Shown: piece after piece, positions 1 to 10,077 of the stretch
Position numbering within the stretch: the first letter of the stretch is position 1
Layout: each line of letters begins with the position of its first letter
Source of the DNA: Pyropia haitanensis
Taxonomy: Eukaryota; Rhodophyta; Bangiophyceae; Bangiales; Bangiaceae
NCBI GenBank assembly: GCA_008729055.1
Contig: SDUX01000004.1
Span: 1,054,001-1,118,000 of the forward strand
Reading direction: 5' to 3'
Length of the DNA stretch: 64,000 bases
Notes under the pieces: generated by a model
The model's database searches: none
Told to the model about the DNA's origin: nothing
Seen by the model: the letters and a program-made list of their open reading frames with translations, nothing else
Program-made: the position numbers and the translations under genes

Positions 1-480
1 GCGTCTGCGGCGTGTTGCCCCACACGGGGGCGGTGCGTCGGTGGCGACGGCGGCCGCGGCGGGACCCACCGCCGCCGCCGGTCGCCGTTGGCCCGACGTT
101 GCCCACCGCCCCCCCCCCTCCCCTCCACCGTGCGAGCTATCTAGCTATATCCCGTGCGGCTGTGCGGCGCCCACCGCCGCCCCCGCCGCCGCCGTTGGTG
201 TGGCGTTGTTTTCCGTCCCCGCTCGCCCTCGGGGTGGCCTGTACCCGCGCCCGCGGCGGTCGGACGACGCACCCCGCCTGCCGGCGCGCCCCGCCTGTCG
301 CGTTTGCCCCTGCCCCCGGCCGCGTTCCCCTCTCCTCCCCCCCCCCCCCCGCCCGTCCCTCCAGCCCCCCATCCCTGCCGTTCCGCGTCCCCCTCCCCCA
401 TCCCGCTCCGACCCATCCATTTGTTTCCTTTCCCTCGTCCCCCCTCCCCCCCCCTCCCCCCCCCTCTTTCGCCAACCGTC
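1..480. other. upstream region of the Cnx1G gene, no gene supported
   Basis: Pyrimidine-rich, C-run-dominated sequence. Open frames run through it on both strands but encode only Pro/Arg/Ala-rich low-complexity text, as expected by chance at this base composition. The stretch from about 340 to 478 is almost pure pyrimidine and looks like the 5' leader of the gene starting at 481. Confidence 0.5.
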
Positions 481-1225
481 ATGGCGCCACCACCCCCCCC
501 CGCCTCCTCCCTGGCCGCCGCCGGCGGGGGTGCGCCCGGCGGCGCTCCGCTCCCCCCCGGCGCGGGTGGCCCCGCCGCCACCCCCGCCGCCGCCGCCGCG
601 TCGGCCGCCGCGGCGGCGGCGGCGGCGGCGGCTGCGGTGGCGCCCGCCCCCCCCCCCCCCCCCCACCCCCCCCCTCCCCCGCATCAAGGTCGGCATCCTC
701 ACCGTCAGTGACCGCGCGTCGGCGGGCGAGTACGAGGACCGGGGCGGCCCCGCGATCCGCGCGTTTGTCGAAGCGCACCTGGCCAACCCCCGCGACGTGA
801 TCTACCAGGTCGTCCCCGACGAGCGGCCCGCCATCGCGTCGGGCATCCGCTCCATGGCCACCGCGTACGGGTGTGTGCTGATTTTGACGACGGGCGGGAC
901 GGGGCCGTCCCGGCGGGACGTGACGCCCGAGGCGACCGCGGAGGTGTGTGAGAAGCTGATGGGCGGCTTTGGCGAGCGCATGCGCGCGGTCGGCGTCGCG
1001 GGGGGGGTGCCGTCGGCCATCCTCAGCCGGGGGGTGGCGGGCGTGTGTGGCGGGGGGGCGCTGGTTGTCAACCTGCCAGGCAACCCGGGGGCGGTGTCCG
1101 AGTGTTTGGGCGCCGTGTGGGGCGCCGTGGGGCACTGTGTGCGGCTCATTGGGGGGCCCGTCATGACCATGAAGGGTGTGGACGGAGGCAAGGGCGGGGC
1201 GTGTGGCTGTGGCAACACCCACTGA
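481..1225 (+). CDS. CNX1G: molybdopterin adenylyltransferase, Mog/MoaB domain (Cnx1G type)
   Basis: The product adenylylates molybdopterin with ATP before molybdate insertion in molybdenum-cofactor synthesis. The conserved part (about nt 683-1168) begins IKVGILTVSDRAS and carries the family signature TTGGTGPSRRDVTPEA and, near the end, NLPGNPGAVSE, both diagnostic of the MogA/MoaB/gephyrin-G fold. There is only one domain, so G and E domains are separate genes here, as in Chlamydomonas and unlike land-plant Cnx1. The first ATG after a pyrimidine-rich leader (481) opens an Ala/Pro-rich N-terminus in a different frame from the catalytic part. The frame changes within the C tracts 647-664 and 666-674, so either two bases are missing there or the start is wrong. 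Function is certain from the motifs. The N-terminal 60 residues are unreliable, and I see no convincing targeting peptide. Confidence 0.85.
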
Positions 1226-1738
1226 GGGTGGGGGGGGAGGGGGAGGGGGGGTAGGCAGAGGAGGAGCAGTACCGTCGTCCCCGCCCGGGTGGGCGAGCGC
1301 CGCGTGCTACGTGGGGGAGCGCCTGGGTGGCCCTGCGTGGCCACGCGCGAGTGGGTGGGGGTAGGACGGACGGTGGGGGGGTCGGAGGGGGGCGGTGGCG
1401 GCGTTTTTATATTGCGCCCAGAGGTACTCGCGGGTCGCCAGCGACGGCGAGGGGGTGCCCGCGGCTGCGGGCCGCGCCGCCGGCTACGTGCGCACCCCAT
1501 GTACATTTGGACAGTCCATCGCCGTCGCAGCGGGCGGGTGACGCGCGCCGCTCCGCCACGCTGTCCCCGCCGGCGGAGCGGGCCGCTGCTGGCACAGCGG
1601 CGGGGGTGTCGAGGTGCGGGTGACCCGCCCTCGGCAACCCTCCCTCCCCGTCGCCCTCGGTCCCCGCCACCACACACGCCGCCCCCCCACGTCAGTCCAT
1701 TCCCCTCTCACGGCCGCGTCCCCCCAGGCCACTCTCCC
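1226..1738. other. convergent intergenic region
   Basis: G-rich then C-rich sequence between the convergent Cnx1G and exportin-type genes. It must hold both 3' untranslated regions. No conserved ORF or RNA gene is recognisable. Confidence 0.5.
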
Positions 1739-4700
1739 CTACGAGCGCTGCGCCATCCGCGTCGCGGACGAGCGGAAGAAGCGCAGGTCGTTTGCAGTTG
1801 ACTCGACCGCCCGTACAAACGATGGCCGGTCCCGGGCGTCGCGGAAGCGGTCGCCCAGCTGCGCGCGCTGCGCGTCTGACAACCCCCCCCCCCCCCCACC
1901 CCGCGGAGGACGGCGGGGAGCCAGACGAGGACGAACCGCTCCCAGTTGGCCGCCGCCGCCGCGGCCGCCACCGCCAGCGCGTCGTCGCGCAGCGGCGCCA
2001 GCACCGCCGCGCACGGCAGCGTCGCGTCACGGTCGCCGCCGCCGCCGCCCCCCCCCCACCGCCGCCACCGCCGCCCACCGACGATGACGGCGCCGACGGC
2101 GGCGCGTCGTCGTCGGTGATGCCCGCGACGCGGAGCGCCATGGCCAGCAGCCGCGGCGCGACGTCGCCGCACGTGGCAAACGCGGCGGAGCGGGTGAAGA
2201 GGCGCCGCCGCGCGTGGAGGGCGGTAAAGGCGGCAAGGCAGCGGGCGCCCACCTGGGCGCCCCCGTACGTGCCGCCAACGCCGTCGGCAAGCGCCTTGAG
2301 CGCCGCGTCATACGCGGCAGACGCCTCGGGGCCGGCGGGGACCTCGACGAGGGAGGAGGCCTTGGAGGCGGCCGCCGCGGCGGCGGCCGCCGCGGGCGAC
2401 GCGGCGAGACCGCCCACCCCCGCCGCGCCGCCGCCCGCGACTGAGACGGGCCAAAACAGGTGCCAGTGCCCGTTGAGCGCCTCCTCCAGCAACGACACCG
2501 CCGCAATCGCCACCGACGTGGAGTGGCCGCCGTCATCGTCGCCCGCCGACGACGCGCCGACTCCGCCCGCCGCCGCGCCGCCGGCCGACCCCGCTGCGTG
2601 CCACTGCTGGGACTGGAGGGCGAGCAGCGCGAGCGTCACCGACGGCAGGACGAGCGCATCGGCGGTGCCGTCGCCCGACGCCAGCTCCCCGCGCGCCAGG
2701 GACAGCAGCGAGAGGGCGGCAAAGCACGACGGGCGGCCGCGGAGGGGCGCCTCCCGCGGCGCCCCGCTGTTGGCAGCATCCGCCGACGCGGTCGGGCTGG
2801 GCGGTAGCAGCGCGGTGCCCAACTGCAGCACGTCCCGCGACAGCGACGGCTCCCGCCGACGTGCCAGCGGCAGCGCCGACGCCAGCACCGCCACGTAGGC
2901 GCCGCCAATGGTCATGGCCGCGTCCGTCTCGGCGTCGGGGGTGGCGCCGCGGCCACCGGCGCCGCCGGCGCCGGCGCCGCCCGCGCCGCTGCCTCCGCTC
3001 GCGCCAGGCATGGCGCCGGTGCCCAGCCGCCGCGTCATAGCCGTGATGCGCTTGGCGTGCAGCACCTGCGCGCAGATGGTGAGCACCCGCCTGGCAGAGA
3101 CGACCAGGTCCTGGCCGCCCGCCTTCCACAGCGCCTCTGACGGCCGCGGGCCGGCGCCCGTGCCGGCCGCTGAAAACGTGGCGCGGATGATGACGGCCAG
3201 CCGGAGCAGCGGCGCCGCGTGGCGCGCCAGTGCCTGCACCACAGACTCGCCAAACGCGTCGTTGAGGGGGGTGATGAGCGCGGCGGTCGCAAACGCCCGC
3301 CACGCCGCTGACCGCTGCTGCCACTCCTCCAGCGACAGCTGTGACACGGCCGACGCGGAGCCGCCGTACGGTAGGAGCGCCCACCGAAACGCCGCAGCCG
3401 ACGCCAGCGCCGCCGCGCGGCGGTCGCCACCGCCCGCCACGCGCGGGACGGCCACAAACGCAGCCGACAGCGGGGGGGCGGTGCCAAACGCGGTGGCCGC
3501 CACGGGCGTGGCGGCCAGCCGACAGAGGAACGCCGCCGCGTAGCGCGACAGGGGCGGGTGCACCGACGACGCGCACTGGGCAGCGACCCGGGCCAGCTGC
3601 GAGGGGAGGCCCCGGCCGTCGGCACCCCCCCCGGCACCCCCTTCCCCGCCCGTCTCGTTGATGGCGTCGGTCAGACACGAGAGCACCCGGAACGCCGCGG
3701 CCAGCACCCCATTGTCGCTCGCACCGAGCACGCGGCAGACGGTCGACAGCAGCCCCTGCGCGGCCGCCGACGGTGGCTCCAGTGATGGGGACACATCCGC
3801 AGCCATCTGCAGCAGCGTCCGCGTGTCGCGGGTGTCCGCGCCGCCCCCGGCCGCCATCGTGGCGCCCAGGAGGGACACGACGGAGCCGGCCAGGCCCCGC
3901 GCAGACGTGGTTGGGTAGAGCCGCGCCACCGCCGCCACCACCGCCAAGTTCTTGGCCACGTACGCTGCCCGGTCCGACAAGGCGGCAGCCGCTTCATCGG
4001 CGCTGCCCGCCGCCACGGCGGTGCCGCTGACGACGAGCGCGACCTCGTCAAAGGGAGTCGTCGCCGACCCCGACGACGCCGGGTCGCCCAGACCGAGCAG
4101 CGCTTCCAGCTCCGCCACCCCGTCACGGGACAGCCGCAGGGAGCCTCCCTCCCCCCGCACGTCCTCCCCGTCGTCGCCGTCCAGGCCACCGCTCGCGTCG
4201 TCATCGTCCCAGTCCTCGAGCGCATCCAGCACCGCCCCGTTGGAGCGGCTCAGCGCCTTCTCCACACACATCTGCGCGAGCGCGGACAGGCCGCCATGGA
4301 GCTGGTGCACGATGGGCGCGTCGGCGGCCGCGTCGGCCAGCGGCTCCAGCACCGCCAGCCACGCGTCGAGGGCGGCCACAAAGACCGTCGCGCGGCGCGC
4401 GCCGCCGCCCGCGGCGGCCGACGTAAAGCTCAGCAGGCTGTCGAGGGCGCGGAGGAGAGGCGGCGACGTGGGCGCCGCCGCCACGGACGATGGCGACACG
4501 GCGCCGTAGCTGGGCGAGCCACGTGACACAAACCGGCCGACGACGCTCTCGGCGTAGAGGACGGCCGCGCGGAGGAGCGCCACCGCCTCCTCCTCCGCGT
4601 CCTCGCCCGGCGCCGTCGGCGGCCCCGCCGCAAGCGGCGGCCAGCACGTGGCGACGTGGCCGAGCGAGTCGGCCCACAGCCGCTCCGCCGCGAGCAGCCG

Positions 4701-6055
4701 GTTCTTCCCCGCTCCGTGCACGTCGGCAAGCACCTCAAACGCGGTCGCGCGCACCGCCGGCGCCGCGGCGGGCATCGACGACACGTGGCGGACGGCGGCC
4801 AGCGCGGCGGCCGCAACGTCGGACGACGCGGCGGACGAGGCCAGCCGCAGCACTCCCCCCAGCGACCGCACCGCGGCCGCCGCCTCGGCGGGCGTTACGC
4901 CCCCGCCGCGGGCCCCCCCCCCCGCCTCCCCCGCCGCGCCCGCGGCGGCAGAGAAGAGGAGCTCCACGAGCCCCCCCCGCGGCCAAGCAGCAGCTGCCGC
5001 AGCCGCGTGTAGTGGCCCGACAGCAGGTCCCCCGCCGCCGCATCGCCGACGCTGTCAATGAGCGCCACCGCCACCGCCGCCCGCGCGCGGCCGCTGCCGG
5101 TGACGGTAAACATGACCGCCTCAAAGCGGCTGGCCGTTGACGACGCGTCCGCGCCGCCACCGCCGGCTCTGCCGCCGCCACCGCCCGGCCGGGGCCCCGC
5201 GGCGAGCCACTCGCGCTTGCCCAGCTCGGCAATCACCGACGCGGCCTTGGCGACCACGTAGGGCGGCACGGGCGCGGCCGCCGCGGCCGCGTCGACGGGC
5301 AGGCACGCGGAGAGGAAGCGGAGCGCGGCGGTGAAGAGCGCATCGCGCTGACCGGGGCTGCTGGTGAAGAACTGCGTCTTGGCGTACGCGCTGAGGGCGC
5401 CCAGGTAAAAGTGGGCGGGCAGCGCTTCCGCGGCGGTGACGGGGGGGGGGGTGTCCCGGAGGTAGGAGTGGGTGTCACGGATGCATTCGCTGCTATTTTG
5501 ATAGGCGATGAGGCGCTCCTGCGGGGATAGAAAAAAGAGGGGTGAGCGGCGGCGGAGAGAGAGCACAAGGGAAGGCAAGGAAGAACAAAAGAAAAAAAAG
5601 GCCCGTGACAGGGGCGACACACCCCACGGGAGCTGTGGTCAATCGGCCGTCTGACAGCCTCCACGAGCGGCCCCCACACCAGCGCCCGCCGCCCGTGTAA
5701 CAGCAGTCCCGTCAGGGGTCACCCCCCACCTCCCCTAAGCCATCGCCACCCACCTTCCCCTCACACGCGACGGGAAGCGCCACAGTGCTGGCCCCCTCGC
5801 CAGCCAACCACCAAGACCCCCCTCTCACACTCCCCCCCCCCCCCCCTTCCCGCCTCCAACCGGCAGACCCACCTGGATGGCCGCCCGCGTGGCTGCATCA
5901 ATGGACGACGTGTAAAACGTGGTCAGCAGCGTGCTCAGCGACGGGGACGCGTCGCCGCCCCCCCCACCACCGCCACCACCGCCGCCGCCGACGCCGCCGC
6001 CGCCGCCGCCGACGCCGCCGCCGCCGCCACCGCCGCTGCCGCCATGCGCCGCCAT
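1739..6055 (-). CDS. karyopherin-beta/exportin-family nuclear transport receptor (exportin-4/7 type)
   Basis: A HEAT-repeat protein of roughly 1,300 residues. The ATG at 6055 opens exon 1 (6055-5873): a Gly tract, then a helix reading STLLTTFYTSSIDAATRAAI. This resembles the importin/exportin N-terminus (short helix, then residues that pair around Ran). A phase-0 intron (5872-5519) leads to ERLIAYQNSSECIRD and the motif VAKAASVIAELGKREW, typical of the exportin-7/4 N-terminal repeats. The rest is helical HEAT-like sequence. The last block (nt 1882-1739) contains DAQRAQLGDRFRDA and STANDLRFFR before the TAG. Reading frame changes at C8 4971-4978, C10 2048-2057 and C15 1883-1897, each equal to one missing base. 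The role is nucleocytoplasmic transport of protein cargo with RanGTP. Which exportin it is cannot be fixed by eye. Confidence 0.6.
5519..5872 (-). other. spliceosomal intron in the exportin gene
   Basis: 354 bp, phase 0. On the minus strand the exon ends ATCCAG, followed by the donor GTGGGT. The acceptor is CCCCGCAG before GAGCGCCTC. Removing it joins the two halves of the conserved N-terminal repeat in frame (AAIQ|ERLIAYQ), which is why it is believed. Confidence 0.75.
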
Positions 6056-7682
6056 TGGGGGAGGGGCGGGGGGGATGCCGCCCGACGGCCGACGCGCGGG
6101 GGCTCGCCGGGGATCCCCCTCCCCCCCCTCACCCCCCCGCCCCTCCCCCCTCTCCCCACTTGCCGTGCCAGCCGCCGCGGCCGCCGCGTCCGTGACCCAG
6201 CGCTCGGGCGGCAGCCACCCGACGCGCCCGCGGGCAGCGGGACGCGGGCGGAACGCGGGCGGCGTGCGTTTTCCCGGCAGACTGCAAGGCGGCTGACCGC
6301 GACGGCACGTAGACGAGATGGGGGGGGGGGCCCCGCCGCAGCGACGGACGGACACCGTCACCGCGGCCGCGGCGGGCGGACACCGCGACTGCGGCAGCGA
6401 TGCGGGGCGCCGCGTGCGTCCAGCCTCGCACCCCTCTCCCCTCTCCCGTCACTGCTCTGCTGCAGCAGGCTGCGCGTCTCTGTCTGTGGCAGTCGGGACC
6501 GAGTAGTCGGCTCATCGAGACGATCTTACAGCAGTCGATTACAGTAATTGACAATGAGAGTGCATTTGCACATCCTTCTTAGACACAAATACAATCGGTT
6601 GTCGATGGAACCCGTTGCACGGTATGACGAACCTTGGCCGCGTGAATTCACCCACTACGCGCTGCCTTGCTCCGCGCACGTGCAAAAGCAGTGCAAAGGC
6701 AGGCCGGCTTCGACCAATGGCGCTGGACCGTTGCGGACTCCACGCTGTCGCACACTCGGCCGCCCATTGGCTGAAGTACCCAAGAGCCCGCATCATCCAC
6801 ACGCCTTCGATGGGCGGGAGATTGCGATTTTATTGCCCCGGGGGCCATCGAACCGGGCAATGGAGGGGCCCGCGCCGGTCGCGCGTGCCGCCGCGCCGCA
6901 CTCGTGCAGCGTTCCTGCCGAAGTGCGGGACGGCTGGGATACTTTTTAATCTCCGTATTCTTGTGCGCGCCGTGCTCTGTTTATTCGGCCGCCGCAGACG
7001 CCGTCGGTGCGCGGCGGCGGCGAGTGGAAGGTGCGCCGGTGCCTCCCTCGCGGCGGCCACCGCCGGTATTGCGGCGGCCGTTGGCCAGGTGGCGCCCGAT
7101 TCGGCCTCCCACTGCCGAACCTGGGCGAGCACAGCGTTGCAGCGCTCTTGGTTGGTGTGGGGGGGGGGGGCGGGCGCGCCACGGCAACGCCGCGGCGGCG
7201 ACGGTGGAAGCCGTAATCTCCGTGGTCCTCGCTCTGCCGCTCATCGCCCCCCCCCCTCTATTGTGTATTCCCCACAGAGGGTTGCTCGTGGAAGGTACAT
7301 CCTACGGCCGGGCGCCTGTTGTGTGGGGGGGAGGGTGACACACGGTTTAGGGATGGGGATGTGAGGGGGGGAGGGGGGGTAGGGGCTCGGTGCAGTGCTG
7401 CCCCTGAGGCCCGCGGGCGCTCCCGAACGCCACGCGGGAAGGTGATAAAAGCGGAGCGGGGGGGGAGGGGTGGCGACGGCCGGCACTTGGTCATCACGCC
7501 GACCGACCGTCTACCGACGACACCCGCCGCAACCTTCCCCCGCTCCCAAGCGTGCGTAGTGCACTTCCCATTCTTGCCGCGCTATCGCTGTGGGCTTCCC
7601 CCCCGTCCGCTGTTTTGTAGGGCTGTGCTCCTCTGTCCCGGACTCACCCCGCCAGCGCTCTGTTCCCATCGTGGCCAAGACC
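6056..7682. other. divergent intergenic region
   Basis: 1.6 kb between the exportin gene (leftward) and the repeat-protein gene (rightward), so it probably holds both promoters. The part around 6420-6980 is visibly less GC-rich than its surroundings. Short ORFs exist but none shows family features. No RNA gene was found. Confidence 0.45.
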
Positions 7683-8663
7683 ATGGCGTTTCTCCCCCCC
7701 CCCCCATCGTTGGCGGCTGGCCACCTGTGGCTAACCGGTGGTGCCCCCGTCGCGCGGCGGCGGCCCGTTTCGGCGGCCGCGGCGGTGGTGGCCACCGCGG
7801 CAGGGGAACCTACCGACGGCGCTGCCGCGGCGGGCCTCCACGCGGCTTCGTCGCCCTCGTCGGGCGGCCACCGGGGCTACTCCCCTATCGGGCGCCCCTT
7901 CTTTGGTCCCCCGTCTGCATCGCGTCGCGCGGCGGTGGCGGCGGCCGCTGCCGCTGCCGCTGCAGCGACCGCGTCCAAGTCATCGCCGCCACAGGAGGCG
8001 ACGTCCACCGGCGGCGGCGGCGCCCACCCTTCCTCCTCCCCCCCCTCGGCCACAGGCACCCGGTCATCGTCCCGCCCCCACCGGCTGGCACGGACGGCGG
8101 GGTGGTCCGCGCTGGGCGCCCCCTTCTTCGGCCCCCGCAACTGCCCACCGCCGCCCGCGCCCGGCGCGGGCTCACCGCGAAGCAGCGCCCGCCACGGCGG
8201 CGGCCTCGTTGCGCGAGGCAGCGGCAACTCGCCGTCGGGGACCCCATTTTTTGGGCCGGGCCACCGTCCCGCGGGGCAGGCGCGGCCGGGGGCGGGCGCG
8301 CCGTCCATGCCCGCCGCGGCACCCGTGCGGCGCGGCGACCGCGGCGGCGGGGGGGACCCGCCGCTGGCCGCCCGCACGCGGGGCATGTCCCCATCGGGCG
8401 GCGCGTACTTTGCGCCCGCCCACCGGGGGGGGACGCCCCGGCCGGGCGCCGGCGCGCCCGTGCCCGACCGGCACGTGGGGGACAACTTGGCCGCGCGGCG
8501 GGCGGGGATGAGCCCGTCGGGGGGGCCATTTTTTGGGCCCGCGCATGGGCGAGGGGTAGGGGGGGGTGGGGGGGAAAAGGCGGACGGCGGGGGGGCGGCG
8601 TCGCCGTCGGCGTCGTCGCCGTTGGAGGGCGGCTCGTGCCCAGTGGACGGCGGGTCGGTGTAA
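7683..8663 (+). CDS. disordered basic protein with five spaced SPSGxPFFGP repeats
   Basis: 326 residues, one frame, no introns, ATG in a good context (aagaccATGg). I do not recognise the family. Residues 1-40 (MAFLPPPPSLAAGH...) look like a plastid transit peptide with an early Phe, basic and Ala/Ser-rich. The rest is predicted disordered (Gly, Pro, Ala, Ser, Arg). It carries five copies of a motif with consensus R-x-G-[YWNM]-S-P-S-G-x-P-F-F-G-P-x-H: residues 67-76 SPIGRPFFGP, 142-151 SALGAPFFGP, 183-192 SPSGTPFFGP, 236-245 SPSGGAYFAP and 277-286 SPSGGPFFGP. Start-to-start spacings are 75, 41, 53 and 41 residues. This layout resembles scaffold proteins that bind a multimeric partner through short repeated motifs, for example the pyrenoid Rubisco linkers. 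That role is only an inference. It could equally bind another plastid complex. Confidence 0.7.
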   Translation: MAFLPPPPSLAAGHLWLTGGAPVARRRPVSAAAAVVATAAGEPTDGAAAAGLHAASSPSSGGHRGYSPIGRPFFGPPSASRRAAVAAAAAAAAAATASKSSPPQEATSTGGGGAHPSSSPPSATGTRSSSRPHRLARTAGWSALGAPFFGPRNCPPPPAPGAGSPRSSARHGGGLVARGSGNSPSGTPFFGPGHRPAGQARPGAGAPSMPAAAPVRRGDRGGGGDPPLAARTRGMSPSGGAYFAPAHRGGTPRPGAGAPVPDRHVGDNLAARRAGMSPSGGPFFGPAHGRGVGGGGGEKADGGGAASPSASSPLEGGSCPVDGGSV

Positions 8664-10077
8664 GGATGGGAGCTGGGTGCGCACTTGAGGAGGGCACCGA
8701 TGCGCGTTGCGGGTGGAAAACCATGAGGCGATCGACCACTTGTGCTTGTGGCGCCAGATGCCGGAGGGGCCGGTCGTGAGACGCGGGGACGTCGTTGCGG
8801 ACCGCGCGACGTGACGGCCTTGCGCGCGCAAGTTGCCGTGGCCTTCTTGGGGGAGGGGCAACGGCAGTAGCCTGCTGTTTCTTTGTTTCTCGACGATGCA
8901 TTTGCTTCTGAACTTGGCGAGGAGGGTAGGGAGGGCTCTCGGCATAACGCGGTAGGTTTTCTGGCGCGTTCTGTTTTTTTTTGTCGTTCGAGTCCCCAGT
9001 CGCTTCGAGCCGCGTCCAGCCCCCAGTGCCCGAGCGCACCCTCCTGGTACTCTGCCCGCGCCCCCCCCCCTACCCGCACCTCCGGGCGGTGACGGCTCTT
9101 CCGCCACCAGCGCAACCTGCCCCGCCGTCCCGCTCCGCTTGACCCCACGGCCGCAGTGCGGTGGACCACCACCGCTTGAGCGCCGCGGAGAAGAAGAGGG
9201 AGAGACAGACATGGACACTAGCGACATGAGGCCCGCCCGCGGCGGACTTACGGGGGGGGCGTTCCCGGAGGAGGCCGTCCCCCGACGACCTGGGGGAGTC
9301 TCCCGCGCCATTCCAAGCTGCCACCCGCACCCGGCCAGCGCGTGCAGCACCAAGTGGCCGGCGCGAGCGTGCGTGCGGTGGACCTCTGGACGCCCGTTTC
9401 CCCGCTTCGGCTTCGGGCTGATGTCCGCGGCGAGGATGACGGGGCATCATGGCGGCATCATCGGCACGGTGAAGGATCAACCCATCAACACGGCCCCCGC
9501 CCGCGCGCCCCAGCGCCGGGCCCGACGCGATCCGAATCGGAAGCACGACGGGCCAGTCACAGCCGCCGACTGGCGCGGACACGTCGCCCATTGGGCGGCA
9601 TGCAAGTAAGGCAATGCCAGCGAATCGGGCGCGGCGCGTAGAAAGGGGGTGTCCGATTTTCTGTGGGTCCGCCCACCCCAGGCTCGTGCCACTGTGCGTG
9701 CACTCGCGACAGGCACGGAACAGACTCGAACCGAACCCTCCCTTGACGCGACCGCCGCGTGCGGTGGACTGGCAAAAAAAAAAGCGCATACCAGCTCAGG
9801 AGAGCGCACCCCCGGCGCGGGAGCACGTGCCGGATAGCTCCGGGGACGCCATCCCCAGCGGCGGCGCCGGGAGGGTCGTGCGACCACCCCCCCGGTGCGG
9901 TGTCCGTTTAGACCCTGCAGGCACTCTGCTCTTGCCACCCTCCTCCCCCCCCAGCCGCGACGGACAGCGGTTTGCGTGCAGCGCGACGTCTTCCCCCCTC
10001 CCCCCCTCCTCCCCCCTCTTTTCCGCTGTTCTTTCCCGTTTTTGCCTCCCCCCGCGGGGGTTGAGGCGGTGGCCACC
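8664..10077. other. intergenic region upstream of the Na+/H+ exchanger
   Basis: 1.4 kb with no supported gene. Overlapping open frames on both strands lack recognisable domains. The last 100 bases (about 9970-10060) are pyrimidine-rich and look like the 5' leader of the next gene. Confidence 0.45.

Noticed and set aside
9070..9789. Minus-strand 239-codon frame between the repeat protein and the exchanger
   Set aside because: Reads partly like protein, but its codon third positions lack the strong G/C preference of real genes here, and no family feature is visible.
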